Shown in pieces: positions 30,078 through 37,251 of a stretch of DNA of 64,000 bases. Origin of the DNA: Chloroflexus aggregans DSM 9485. GTDB lineage: Bacteria; Chloroflexota; Chloroflexia; Chloroflexales; Chloroflexaceae. The notes beneath the pieces are model-generated. The model worked only from the letters and a program-made list of their open reading frames with translations, was not told the DNA's origin and searched no databases. The position numbers were made by a program, and so were the translations under genes. The DNA is taken from the NCBI RefSeq assembly GCF_000021945.1, contig NC_011831.1, positions 2,245,353 through 2,309,352 on the forward strand. The letters run 5' to 3'. Position 1 is the first letter of the stretch. Each line of letters begins with the position of its first letter.

Positions 30078-31166
30078 ATGACCGACTATTACGAAATTCT
30101 ACAAGTTCATCCCAAGGCTGATGCAGAAGCGATTCGGGCCGCGTATGAACGACTACGCGAGCGTTACGCTCCCGAACGGCTAGAAGGTGCGGCTGACGAG
30201 TTAGTTGCTTTGGCACGCCAACGTCGTGATGAAATCGAACGGGCTTACGCCATATTGAGTGATCCACAACGACGTGCCGAATATGATCGGGAGCGACAGG
30301 AGTCGGCGCACGCGGAACCGAAGACGAAACATACCCCCAGTTCGTCAGCACCGATTGTTGATGATGATGAGCTTATCGATTTTCGTCCGCTACCACCGGC
30401 GCGTCGGCAAGAACGGCCACCGGGCTTCAACCCACAACCGTATCTCTCACCTACCCACAAGACATCACCCGGTCGGGGACGTGCCGTGCAACGCCAGTTG
30501 CCGGTCTGGGTCTTGCCTTCACTGGTCGTAGCCGCCGCAACGTTCAGTATTGTGCTCGGTACACTGATCAGTACGGCTGTGGTCGCGCCGACGACGCTCA
30601 CGCAGCCAACGGCTACCGTTGTTCCACCAACGCCAACCTTGCGTGAGGTGCTCGATCAGTTTGAAGGACAGGTAATCGCCGCACAACAGGTGGTAGGACA
30701 AGTGCCGGATAACCCCAACGCATGGATAAACTTGGGTAATGCGCTGTTCGACAGTGTTGTGTTTGTCCGTGAACAACTCGCTAACGGTGATGCAGAAACA
30801 CAGCGTATTTATCAGGAGCGCTTGCCGCGTTGGTTAGAAGCGGTAGACGCTTACCGCAAGGCACTAGAACTTCAACCGGGCAATGATGTGGTACGGGCCG
30901 ATATTGCTGCCAGCTTGTGCTACTACGGCCTTGATACTCGTGACCCAAAGCGAGCGCAGGAGGGGCTTGCCGAAGCCGAGAAAGCACTTGCCGCTGCCCC
31001 GCAAGATGCGCGTGTATTACTTTCACACGGTATCTGTCTGATCGCTGTTGATCCGCCACAAGTCGAACGAGCTATTCAACAGTGGCGGTTGGTATTGTCA
31101 ATCCCAGGAGTGAATCCGGGCCTGCAATTACAAGCCCAGATTCTGATCAACGAGTATAGTCAGTAA
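30078..31166 (+). CDS. J-like domain, membrane helix and TPR protein
   Basis: 362 residues. Residues 1-72 align with a DnaJ J-domain (DYYEILQVHPKADAEAIRAAY, then ERAYAILSDPQRRAEYD), but the HPD tripeptide is replaced by A-P-E (residues 31-33), so DnaK stimulation is unlikely. A Pro-rich linker leads to one membrane helix (about 143-169). The outside part (about 180-362) has TPR-type repeats: NPNAWINLGNALFD, WLEAVDAYRKALELQPGN, EGLAEAEKALAAAPQD, as in CcmH/NrfG (CcmI-like) proteins that bind apocytochrome. It directly precedes the J-like/thioredoxin gene. A role in cytochrome c assembly is inferred from context and TPR similarity. Confidence 0.8.
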   Translation: MTDYYEILQVHPKADAEAIRAAYERLRERYAPERLEGAADELVALARQRRDEIERAYAILSDPQRRAEYDRERQESAHAEPKTKHTPSSSAPIVDDDELIDFRPLPPARRQERPPGFNPQPYLSPTHKTSPGRGRAVQRQLPVWVLPSLVVAAATFSIVLGTLISTAVVAPTTLTQPTATVVPPTPTLREVLDQFEGQVIAAQQVVGQVPDNPNAWINLGNALFDSVVFVREQLANGDAETQRIYQERLPRWLEAVDAYRKALELQPGNDVVRADIAASLCYYGLDTRDPKRAQEGLAEAEKALAAAPQDARVLLSHGICLIAVDPPQVERAIQQWRLVLSIPGVNPGLQLQAQILINEYSQ

Positions 31167-31197
31167 AAGCTAACCGTACCGGTAAAGGTATGTTACA

Positions 31198-32040
31198 ATG
31201 TCAAGTATGACAGGGCATACATATTACAGTTTGCTCGGTGTTAGCCCAACTGCCGATCAGGCAGCAATAGCCGCTGCGTATGAACAGCAGCGACAACGGT
31301 ACGACCCAGCGCGTCTGGCAGACCTTGACGGTGAGCTGGCGACCATCGCTCGTCAGCGGCTCGCCGAACTAGAGCATGCCTACCACGTGCTCAGTGACCC
31401 TGAGCGTCGCCGTCAATACGATATTAGCCAGGGAATCACTGCCCCAAGCACACCACCGGTGCGACGCACCCCCAGCCGCAAAGAGGTCATCAGTGCCTTT
31501 ATCTTTTCCTTCTTGGCAGTAGGGTTGGTTGCTATCGTTTGGCTAATGACCAACCGCGATACAGTAAATACTCCACCGATGGGACAGCTCGACCGCCCAG
31601 CCCCTAACTTTACTGCACCAGAGCTACGTGGTGGAACGGTTGAACTGGCACAATATCGGGGTAGAGTAGTATTAATCAATTTTTGGGGTACGTGGTGTGA
31701 ACCGTGTAAACGCGAATTACCGGCGCTCCAGCAGGCATACGAACAGTTTGCCGAGCAGGGGTTGATGGTTATCGGCGTTAATCTTACCGATGATGAACAG
31801 GTGAACGGCAAAACGGTAGAGGACGTAGCCGCTTTTCTTGCTCAATACGGTGTCACTTATCCAATCGCTCTCGACGTTGATGGCAAGATCGCCGAGGCCT
31901 ATCGGATTTTTCCACTACCAACGAGCTATTTCGTCACTACCGATGGTCAACTCCGCTACGTACACATCGGAGAATTGACATTTGCTGACATTGCCGCTCG
32001 CTTTGCTGAGTTGCGCCCGGTCGGTGATAAGCAGCCGTAA
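31198..32040 (+). CDS. J-like domain fused to membrane-anchored thioredoxin (CcmG/ResA-like)
   Basis: 280 residues. Residues 8-75 form a J-like domain (YYSLLGVSPTADQAAIAAAY, AYHVLSDPERRRQYD) with Y-D-P-A-R in place of the HPD loop. A single helix follows (about 97-118). Outside lies a TlpA/ResA-type thioredoxin domain (about 130-275), with active site WCEPC (166-170), NFWGTWCEPCKRELPAL, and the cis-Pro in FPLPTSYF. Such thioredoxins reduce the CxxCH cysteines of apocytochromes. A cytosolic J-like head on a CcmG-type reductase is an unusual design, and the previous gene has the same head. The two proteins may pair through these heads. Confidence 0.85.
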   Translation: MSSMTGHTYYSLLGVSPTADQAAIAAAYEQQRQRYDPARLADLDGELATIARQRLAELEHAYHVLSDPERRRQYDISQGITAPSTPPVRRTPSRKEVISAFIFSFLAVGLVAIVWLMTNRDTVNTPPMGQLDRPAPNFTAPELRGGTVELAQYRGRVVLINFWGTWCEPCKRELPALQQAYEQFAEQGLMVIGVNLTDDEQVNGKTVEDVAAFLAQYGVTYPIALDVDGKIAEAYRIFPLPTSYFVTTDGQLRYVHIGELTFADIAARFAELRPVGDKQP

Positions 32041-32058
32041 GTGTGTTGGGGTGAGGCA

Positions 32059-32742
32059 ATGGAACAGCAGTATACCATCTTGGTTGTTGATGACGACGAT
32101 GGCCTGCAAGAGTTAGTACGGGTACGGCTGGAACAAGAAGGTTATCGCGTGTTACAGACGATCAGTGGTATTGAAGCAATTTCGCTGATCCGTCAACAGC
32201 GACCCGACCTGGTCATCCTCGACATCATGCTGCCCGATCTTGATGGGCTGACGGTTTGTCAACGTGTGCGTGAATTCGCGTCAACCCCGATTTTGATGCT
32301 TACGGCTAAGGCGGCCTCAAGAGATATTATCACCGGTCTCGATCAAGGGGCCGATGATTATCTTACCAAACCGTTCAACTACGATGAACTGCTGGCTCGT
32401 ATTCGTACCCTGCTCCGTCGCGTGCCATCTGTTAATCGCCCGCTCACCGTCGGCAATGGTTTGATCACAATTAACCCACGCCAACGCGAGGTTCGCGTGC
32501 GGGGTACAATCATCGATCTCACCCCCACCGAGTATCAACTGCTGATGGTTCTGGCCGAACAGGCCGGGGCAGTGGTAACGCACGAGCAGTTACTGCGTGC
32601 AGTGTGGGGTAATGAGCCGAACCGCGACAACGATTATCTGAAGGTCTATATCTGGCATCTGCGGCGCAAGATCGAATTTGATCCTCGCCAACCGCAACTG
32701 TTGCTCACCGAATGGGGAGTAGGGTATCGCCTCCTTCCCTAA
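32059..32742 (+). CDS. OmpR/PhoB-type response regulator
   Basis: 227 residues from ATG 32059 with GGGTGAGG upstream; the frame opens at 32041 directly after the previous stop. Receiver domain: LVVDDDDGLQEL, phosphoacceptor in LVILDIMLPDLDG, switch Lys in LTKPFNYDEL. The C-terminal winged helix has LTPTEYQLLMVLAEQ and DNDYLKVYIWHLRRKIE. No histidine kinase is adjacent. It follows the J-like thioredoxin gene by 18 bp and may share its transcript. Target genes unknown. Confidence 0.92.
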   Translation: MEQQYTILVVDDDDGLQELVRVRLEQEGYRVLQTISGIEAISLIRQQRPDLVILDIMLPDLDGLTVCQRVREFASTPILMLTAKAASRDIITGLDQGADDYLTKPFNYDELLARIRTLLRRVPSVNRPLTVGNGLITINPRQREVRVRGTIIDLTPTEYQLLMVLAEQAGAVVTHEQLLRAVWGNEPNRDNDYLKVYIWHLRRKIEFDPRQPQLLLTEWGVGYRLLP

Positions 32743-32771
32743 TTGACAGACGCTGATGAGCGTGCTATACT
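32743..32771 (+). promoter_or_regulatory. Consensus promoter of tRNA-Gly
   Basis: TTGACA (32743-32748), exact 17-bp spacer, TATACT (32766-32771), beginning immediately after the stop of the response regulator gene. Transcription would start about 9 bp before the tRNA. Confidence 0.8.
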
Positions 32772-32787
32772 ATATAACGCTGAAAGC

Positions 32788-32863
32788 GCGGGAGTAACTC
32801 AGTTGGTAGAGTGTGTGCTTCCCAAGCACAATGTCGCGGGTTCGAGTCCCGTCTCCCGCTCCA
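32788..32863 (+). tRNA. tRNA-Gly (anticodon CCC)
   Basis: 76 nt with encoded CCA. The acceptor stem GCGGGAG pairs with CTCCCGC. The D arm contains AGTTGGTA. The anticodon stem TGTGC/GCACA encloses TTCCCAA, giving anticodon CCC, which reads GGG. T arm GCGGG-TTCGAGT-CCCGT. All arms fold; there is no intron. Confidence 0.97.
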
Positions 32864-32870
32864 AGCGTTC

Positions 32871-32896
32871 CCCCGACGAAATCGTCGGGGATTTTT
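32871..32896 (+). terminator. Rho-independent terminator after tRNA-Gly
   Basis: CCCCGACG-AAAT-CGTCGGGG forms an 8-bp GC-rich stem followed by ATTTTTAT, eight bases after the tRNA CCA. Confidence 0.85.
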
Positions 32897-33007
32897 ATGT
32901 CGAAACCTATCACAATGGGCTGCGTATTCGCTCGGGGAAAGAGACCCTGCCGTAAGTAACCGGACGATGACGATACCGTGGCACCGTTGCCAGACCCTAT
33001 GAAATAA

Positions 33008-33029
33008 GCCGGGGATAGGCTTCCCCGGC
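33008..33029 (-). terminator. Terminator of the liv operon
   Basis: GCCGGGG/CCCCGGC stem of 7 bp with an 8-nt loop, 40 bp past the livF stop; on the minus strand TTATTTC follows. Confidence 0.65.
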
Positions 33030-33068
33030 GATACGTTTTATGCGGAGTATGAGCGAGCAGGTGACCGG

Positions 33069-33785
33069 CTAATCTAACCCCAGATAGGCTTTCTGCACCA
33101 TCTCGTTATTACGCAGATTAGTGGCACTATCTTCGAGTACAATCGCACCACTCTGCAACACATAACCGCGGTGTGCGATTGAAAGCGCCTGCAAGGCATT
33201 TTGCTCAACTAATAGCACCGTCGTCCCTTGCTGATTAATTGTTTGAATGATCTCAAAAATCTGCTCGACCAGCACCGGTGCCAAACCCATTGAAGGCTCG
33301 TCGAGTAAGAGCACCTGCGGACGGGTCATCAAAGCGCGTCCGATTGCCAACATCTGCTGCTCCCCACCGGACAACGTGCCACCCTTCTGACTTACACGCT
33401 CGCGCAAGCGGGGAAACAGGGTTAACACACGATCAAGGTCGGCCTGATATTCTGGGCTTCGAGTGTTGTAGAGGAATGCCCCCATTTCAAGATTTTCAAG
33501 TACGGTGAGACGTGGAAAAATGCGGCGCCCCTCAGGCGACTGGGCAATGCCCAACTTAACAATTTCGTGTGGTGGCAAGGTATCGATTCGCTGCCCCTTG
33601 AAGAGAATCTGTCCTTGACGTGGCTTCAGCAACCCAGAGATTGTCCGCAACGTCGTGGTTTTACCGGCGCCATTCGAGCCGATCAGGGTAACGATTTCGC
33701 CCTTCTCGACCGTCATCGAGATGCCCTTTAGTGCGTGAATTTTTCCGTAGTAGGTATGAACATTCTGCAATTCAAGCAGGGCCAT
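33069..33785 (-). CDS. livF: Branched-chain amino-acid/amide ABC transporter ATPase LivF
   Basis: 238-residue cytoplasmic ATPase. Walker A GSNGAGKTTT, ABC signature LSGGEQQMLAIGRAL, Walker B VLLLDEPSMGLAP, switch His replaced by Gln-rich LLVEQNALQAL as usual for LivF. Short form without an extra C-terminal domain. Last gene of the operon and followed by a hairpin. The substrate is set by the binding protein, and family members also import urea or short amides, so the exact cargo is unknown. Confidence 0.93.
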   Translation of the reverse strand: MALLELQNVHTYYGKIHALKGISMTVEKGEIVTLIGSNGAGKTTTLRTISGLLKPRQGQILFKGQRIDTLPPHEIVKLGIAQSPEGRRIFPRLTVLENLEMGAFLYNTRSPEYQADLDRVLTLFPRLRERVSQKGGTLSGGEQQMLAIGRALMTRPQVLLLDEPSMGLAPVLVEQIFEIIQTINQQGTTVLLVEQNALQALSIAHRGYVLQSGAIVLEDSATNLRNNEMVQKAYLGLD

Positions 33786-33869
33786 ACAATCCTCAACTAT
33801 CTACCCTACCGTAAGTTTGTGCTGCCACAGGGCAATCATCTGAACACGAACTGATGCGACACCGTCTGC

Positions 33870-34649
33870 CTAGGCAGCGTGACTTGCGGCACCTTTACCA
33901 AGATACGCTTCGATGACCCGTGGATTGGTGCGAATCGCCTGAACATCGCCTTCAGCGATCTTACTCCCGTAATCGAGCACCGAGATCCGTTCCGAGATGG
34001 ACATCACCAGTCGCATATCGTGTTCGATCAGAATGACCGTGATCCCGCGTTCATCGCGTAAGCGACGGATTAGGTGAGTGGCTTCCATCGTTTCGTGCGG
34101 GTTCATCCCGGCGGTTGGCTCATCGAGTAAGATGATCTTGGGATCACCGGCCATCGCACGAGCAATCTCTAATCGGCGCTGATCACCGTAGGGCAGATTT
34201 TTCGCCAATTCATCGCGTTTATCGGCAATACCGACAAAATTCAGTAACTCTATCGCCTTAGCACGCGCCTTTGCTTCTTCACGCAACATACTACGCGAAC
34301 GGAAGATAATATTCCAGATCGGCGCGTTGAGATGAACATGCATTCCGACGAGCACGTTTTCGAGCACCGTCATATTCCCGAACAACCGAATGTTCTGGAA
34401 GGTGCGGCGCATCCCAAGTGCTGCGATCTGATCGGAGCGCCAGCCGGTAATATCTTGCCCGGCAAAGACAACCCGCCCCTTATCGGGCTTATAAATACCG
34501 GTTAACACGTTAAAGAAGGTAGTCTTACCGGCACCGTTAGGGCCAATCACACTCACGATACTACCCGGTTCAACGGTGAAGGTCACATCATTCACCGCCA
34601 CCAGACCACCGAAAATCTTGGTAATATTCGTAGCTTCGAGCAGCGCCAT
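33870..34649 (-). CDS. livG: Branched-chain amino-acid/amide ABC transporter ATPase LivG
   Basis: 259 residues. Walker A GPNGAGKTTFFNVLTG, GMRRTFQNIRLFGNMTVLENVLVG typical of LivG, signature LPYGDQRRLEIARAM, Walker B IILLDEPTAGMNP, switch His in VILIEHDMRLVM. Two bases separate it from livM upstream; 84 bp follow before livF. It pairs with LivF as a heterodimeric motor. Confidence 0.94.
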   Translation of the reverse strand: MALLEATNITKIFGGLVAVNDVTFTVEPGSIVSVIGPNGAGKTTFFNVLTGIYKPDKGRVVFAGQDITGWRSDQIAALGMRRTFQNIRLFGNMTVLENVLVGMHVHLNAPIWNIIFRSRSMLREEAKARAKAIELLNFVGIADKRDELAKNLPYGDQRRLEIARAMAGDPKIILLDEPTAGMNPHETMEATHLIRRLRDERGITVILIEHDMRLVMSISERISVLDYGSKIAEGDVQAIRTNPRVIEAYLGKGAASHAA

Positions 34650-34651
34650 AG

Positions 34652-36001
34652 CTATCTCCCTGTGTCGGTGCCGGCCGGTTGGTTTACCGCATCAGTCTCT
34701 AGCTCATCATCGGTAGCCACAACGTCGTGCTGTTCTTCTCGTCGTCGTTCGTCAGGCCACAGTCCCTCTTGGCGGAAAATCATCATCAGCACTAACAGCA
34801 AGCCGAACAGCAAGCGCTGATACTGCGTCGGATCAAACTGACGTGGGATAGGAGCACCGGCAGCCTGCGCTTCACGTAACACGGCTGCGATCCGAGGCAA
34901 GATCTGGAGGTCGAGCATCGTCACAATAATTGCGCCAAGCATTGCACCGGGAATCGATCCCATCCCACCCAGGATGACCATTGCCAGAATGTTGATCGAA
35001 CGGAGCAAGTCGAAGGTTGGTGGATTGATAAAAAGCTGTTTCGCAGCAAAAACGACACCCATCACACCGGCAAATGAAGCACCGATAGCAAAGGCAAGGA
35101 GCTTCATCCGTACCCGCGGAATACCCTGCGCGACCGCAGCGATTTCATCTTCGCGGATTGCCTCCCACGCTCGACCAATGCGTGAATGCTTGAGGCGGGC
35201 CACAACGATAACCGAGAGTAAAACAATAATGATTACCAGGTAATAGAAGAAAAGCTGGTAAAGCTGGTTATCGTCGGCCTGGATGCCGAGATTACGGATT
35301 TGATCTACAATAATTAACGGTGGCCGCTCGATGGCACGAATCCCTTGGGAACCGTTCGTCACATTGACCGGACGGTCGAGATTATTCGCGACTACGCGGA
35401 TGACCTCACCGAAACCGAGGGTAACGATTGCCAGATAATCACCGCGCAGGCGCAACACCGGTAAACCGAGCAACACACCGGTAATGAGACCCAGAATGAG
35501 ACCGATGATCAAGAAGGGGTAGAACAATATTGGATCCACCGGACTCCATGCCGGGTTAATCTCGGTAATTTGGGGGGTACTCATAATCCCCCACGTATAG
35601 GCGCCTACGGCGAAGAAGGCTACATAGCCGAGGTCAAGCAGGCCGGCAAAACCGACCACAACATTGAGGCCCAGCGCCAACGCGGTAAAGATACCGGCTT
35701 GAGTCGCCACATCAATGTAGAAGGGGTTAAGAAGACCAAAGTACGGGAGCACAACCCCCAACGCAAACACCCCCAAGACGACTTTAAACCACGTCGCCAC
35801 CCGCGCACGATAAGTCACCAACATCGAAAGCAGAAACAGTACGAAGACGATATCGGTGCTCAGGGAGGTGCGTGGGTTCGTCAGCAAGAGGATCGAGCAG
35901 GCCAGTACATATAGTACCAAAAACCCATATGCAGTCGGCCCACTGCTCAGTGGCGTAGTTACGCGCTGCCAGAGACTTTGCGATGATGTGCTTGTCGTCA
36001 T
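34652..36001 (-). CDS. livM: Branched-chain amino-acid/amide ABC transporter permease LivM
   Basis: 449-residue permease with about ten helices. The conserved permease motif includes GDYLAIVTLGFGEVIRVVANN and the EAA-like loop IGRAWEAIREDEIAAVAQGI. The N-terminus has an extra hydrophobic segment before the family core, and the C-terminus carries an acidic cytosolic tail (ERRREEQHDVVATDDELET) not typical of short homologues. Three bases separate it from livH. Confidence 0.93.
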   Translation of the reverse strand: MTTSTSSQSLWQRVTTPLSSGPTAYGFLVLYVLACSILLLTNPRTSLSTDIVFVLFLLSMLVTYRARVATWFKVVLGVFALGVVLPYFGLLNPFYIDVATQAGIFTALALGLNVVVGFAGLLDLGYVAFFAVGAYTWGIMSTPQITEINPAWSPVDPILFYPFLIIGLILGLITGVLLGLPVLRLRGDYLAIVTLGFGEVIRVVANNLDRPVNVTNGSQGIRAIERPPLIIVDQIRNLGIQADDNQLYQLFFYYLVIIIVLLSVIVVARLKHSRIGRAWEAIREDEIAAVAQGIPRVRMKLLAFAIGASFAGVMGVVFAAKQLFINPPTFDLLRSINILAMVILGGMGSIPGAMLGAIIVTMLDLQILPRIAAVLREAQAAGAPIPRQFDPTQYQRLLFGLLLVLMMIFRQEGLWPDERRREEQHDVVATDDELETDAVNQPAGTDTGR

Positions 36002-36004
36002 AGA

Positions 36005-37171
36005 CTACACCTTCTGCGTTGTTGCCTCACCGAGCAAACCAGAGGGCCGGAAAATAAGGAGGAGGATCAAGATACTAAAGGCAGCAATATCGGCGTAGGC
36101 TGCTCCTGAGAAGTTACCGGCGGTGAAGATGGACAGATACGCTGCCACAAACGCTTCGAGGAAGCCAAGCACAATCCCACCGACCATCGCACCGGTAATA
36201 TTACCGATCCCACCGAGAACTGCAGCAGTAAACGCTTTGAGGCCGGGGATCAAGCCCATATATGGGTTAACGGTACCAATGCGCAGCCCAAACAGAGCAC
36301 CGGCAGCTCCGCCTAGTGCTCCACCGATGAGGAAGGTGAGCGCAATGATCCGGTTGACATCAATTCCCATCAGACTCGCCGTTGGCATATCTTGCGCGGT
36401 AGCCCGAATCGCTTTGCCCAATTTGGTGACGTTAACCACATAGTTTAGCACTATCAACATCAATGTTGCAGTGACAATAAAGATCAAATCACGTGGGCTT
36501 AAAATGACCGGAACGCTTCGCTCGCCGACTTGCATGGTGAACAGTTGGATCGGCGGACCGAAATCAGGGGTTTGATAACGGGCATTAAAACCAAGGGGCG
36601 TGTTGGTCATTACCAAACGGGCGAGGTCTTGCAAAATCAGAGACATTCCGATGGCCGAAATCAACGGTACCAGTCGTGGGGCATTACGCAATGGCCGGTA
36701 GGCTATCCGTTCGACGGTAACCGCTAATGTGCCACAGAATGCCATAGCCACAAGCACGACAAGCAGGACAAATACTAATGGCGGTATACTATTCAAAGTG
36801 CCGGAGCTTACCAAGATAAAACTGACCGTAGCTCCAACCACGCCGCCGATCATGAAGATTTCACCGTGAGCAAAATTAATAAACTCAAGGACGCCATAAA
36901 CCATCGTATAGCCAAGGGCGATAGTGGCGAAGAGAAAGCCACGCACAAGGCCGTCAATGATCACTTGCGGGAGAATAATGGTTACCCGCTGCATAATATC
37001 GGGCTGGCTTGGCGAGAGGATGAGGGCAAAGACAATAACGAGCAGTGCCAAGCTAGCAGCACTTCCAACGATGAAGGCCAATAATTGACCAACCGGACCT
37101 AAAACAACCCCAAGAACTTCACCGAGAGACCGGCGAGCAGTGGTGGGGGAAACCGTTGCATCGACAGCCAT
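36005..37171 (-). CDS. livH: Branched-chain amino-acid/amide ABC transporter permease LivH
   Basis: 388 residues from ATG 37171, preceded by CGGGAGAA; an upstream start at 37231 would place the start within the intercistronic hairpin and is rejected. LivH core: LYGVLEFINFAHGEIFMIG-like segment (here MVYGVLEFINFAHGEIFMIGG), FRATAQD-like loop GKAIRATAQDMPTASLMGID, and TVNPYMGLIPGLKAFTAAVLGG. The first 75 residues with one helix are an N-terminal addition. Forms the channel with LivM. Confidence 0.93.
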   Translation of the reverse strand: MAVDATVSPTTARRSLGEVLGVVLGPVGQLLAFIVGSAASLALLVIVFALILSPSQPDIMQRVTIILPQVIIDGLVRGFLFATIALGYTMVYGVLEFINFAHGEIFMIGGVVGATVSFILVSSGTLNSIPPLVFVLLVVLVAMAFCGTLAVTVERIAYRPLRNAPRLVPLISAIGMSLILQDLARLVMTNTPLGFNARYQTPDFGPPIQLFTMQVGERSVPVILSPRDLIFIVTATLMLIVLNYVVNVTKLGKAIRATAQDMPTASLMGIDVNRIIALTFLIGGALGGAAGALFGLRIGTVNPYMGLIPGLKAFTAAVLGGIGNITGAMVGGIVLGFLEAFVAAYLSIFTAGNFSGAAYADIAAFSILILLLIFRPSGLLGEATTQKV

Positions 37172-37194
37172 GCATTCTCCCGAAAAGCATAATG

Positions 37195-37236
37195 GGCACA
37201 TGCGTAAGGTGAAGAAAGAGTACTTACGCATGTGCC
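37195..37236 (-). promoter_or_regulatory. Intercistronic 14-bp hairpin between binding-protein gene and livH
   Basis: GGCACATGCGTAAG (37195-37208) and its exact complement (37223-37236) enclose a 14-nt loop. It lies between the stop of the binding-protein gene and the livH start and lacks a U-run. It may stabilise the 5' message or partly terminate, making more binding protein than permease. Effect is inferred. Confidence 0.7.
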
Positions 37237-37251
37237 GACAGTTAACCGAAC

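Noticed and set aside
32743-33029. tRNA-Gly as an attachment site of an integrated element
   Set aside because: No repeat of the tRNA 3' end, no integrase and no foreign gene block nearby; the downstream genes are a normal liv operon.
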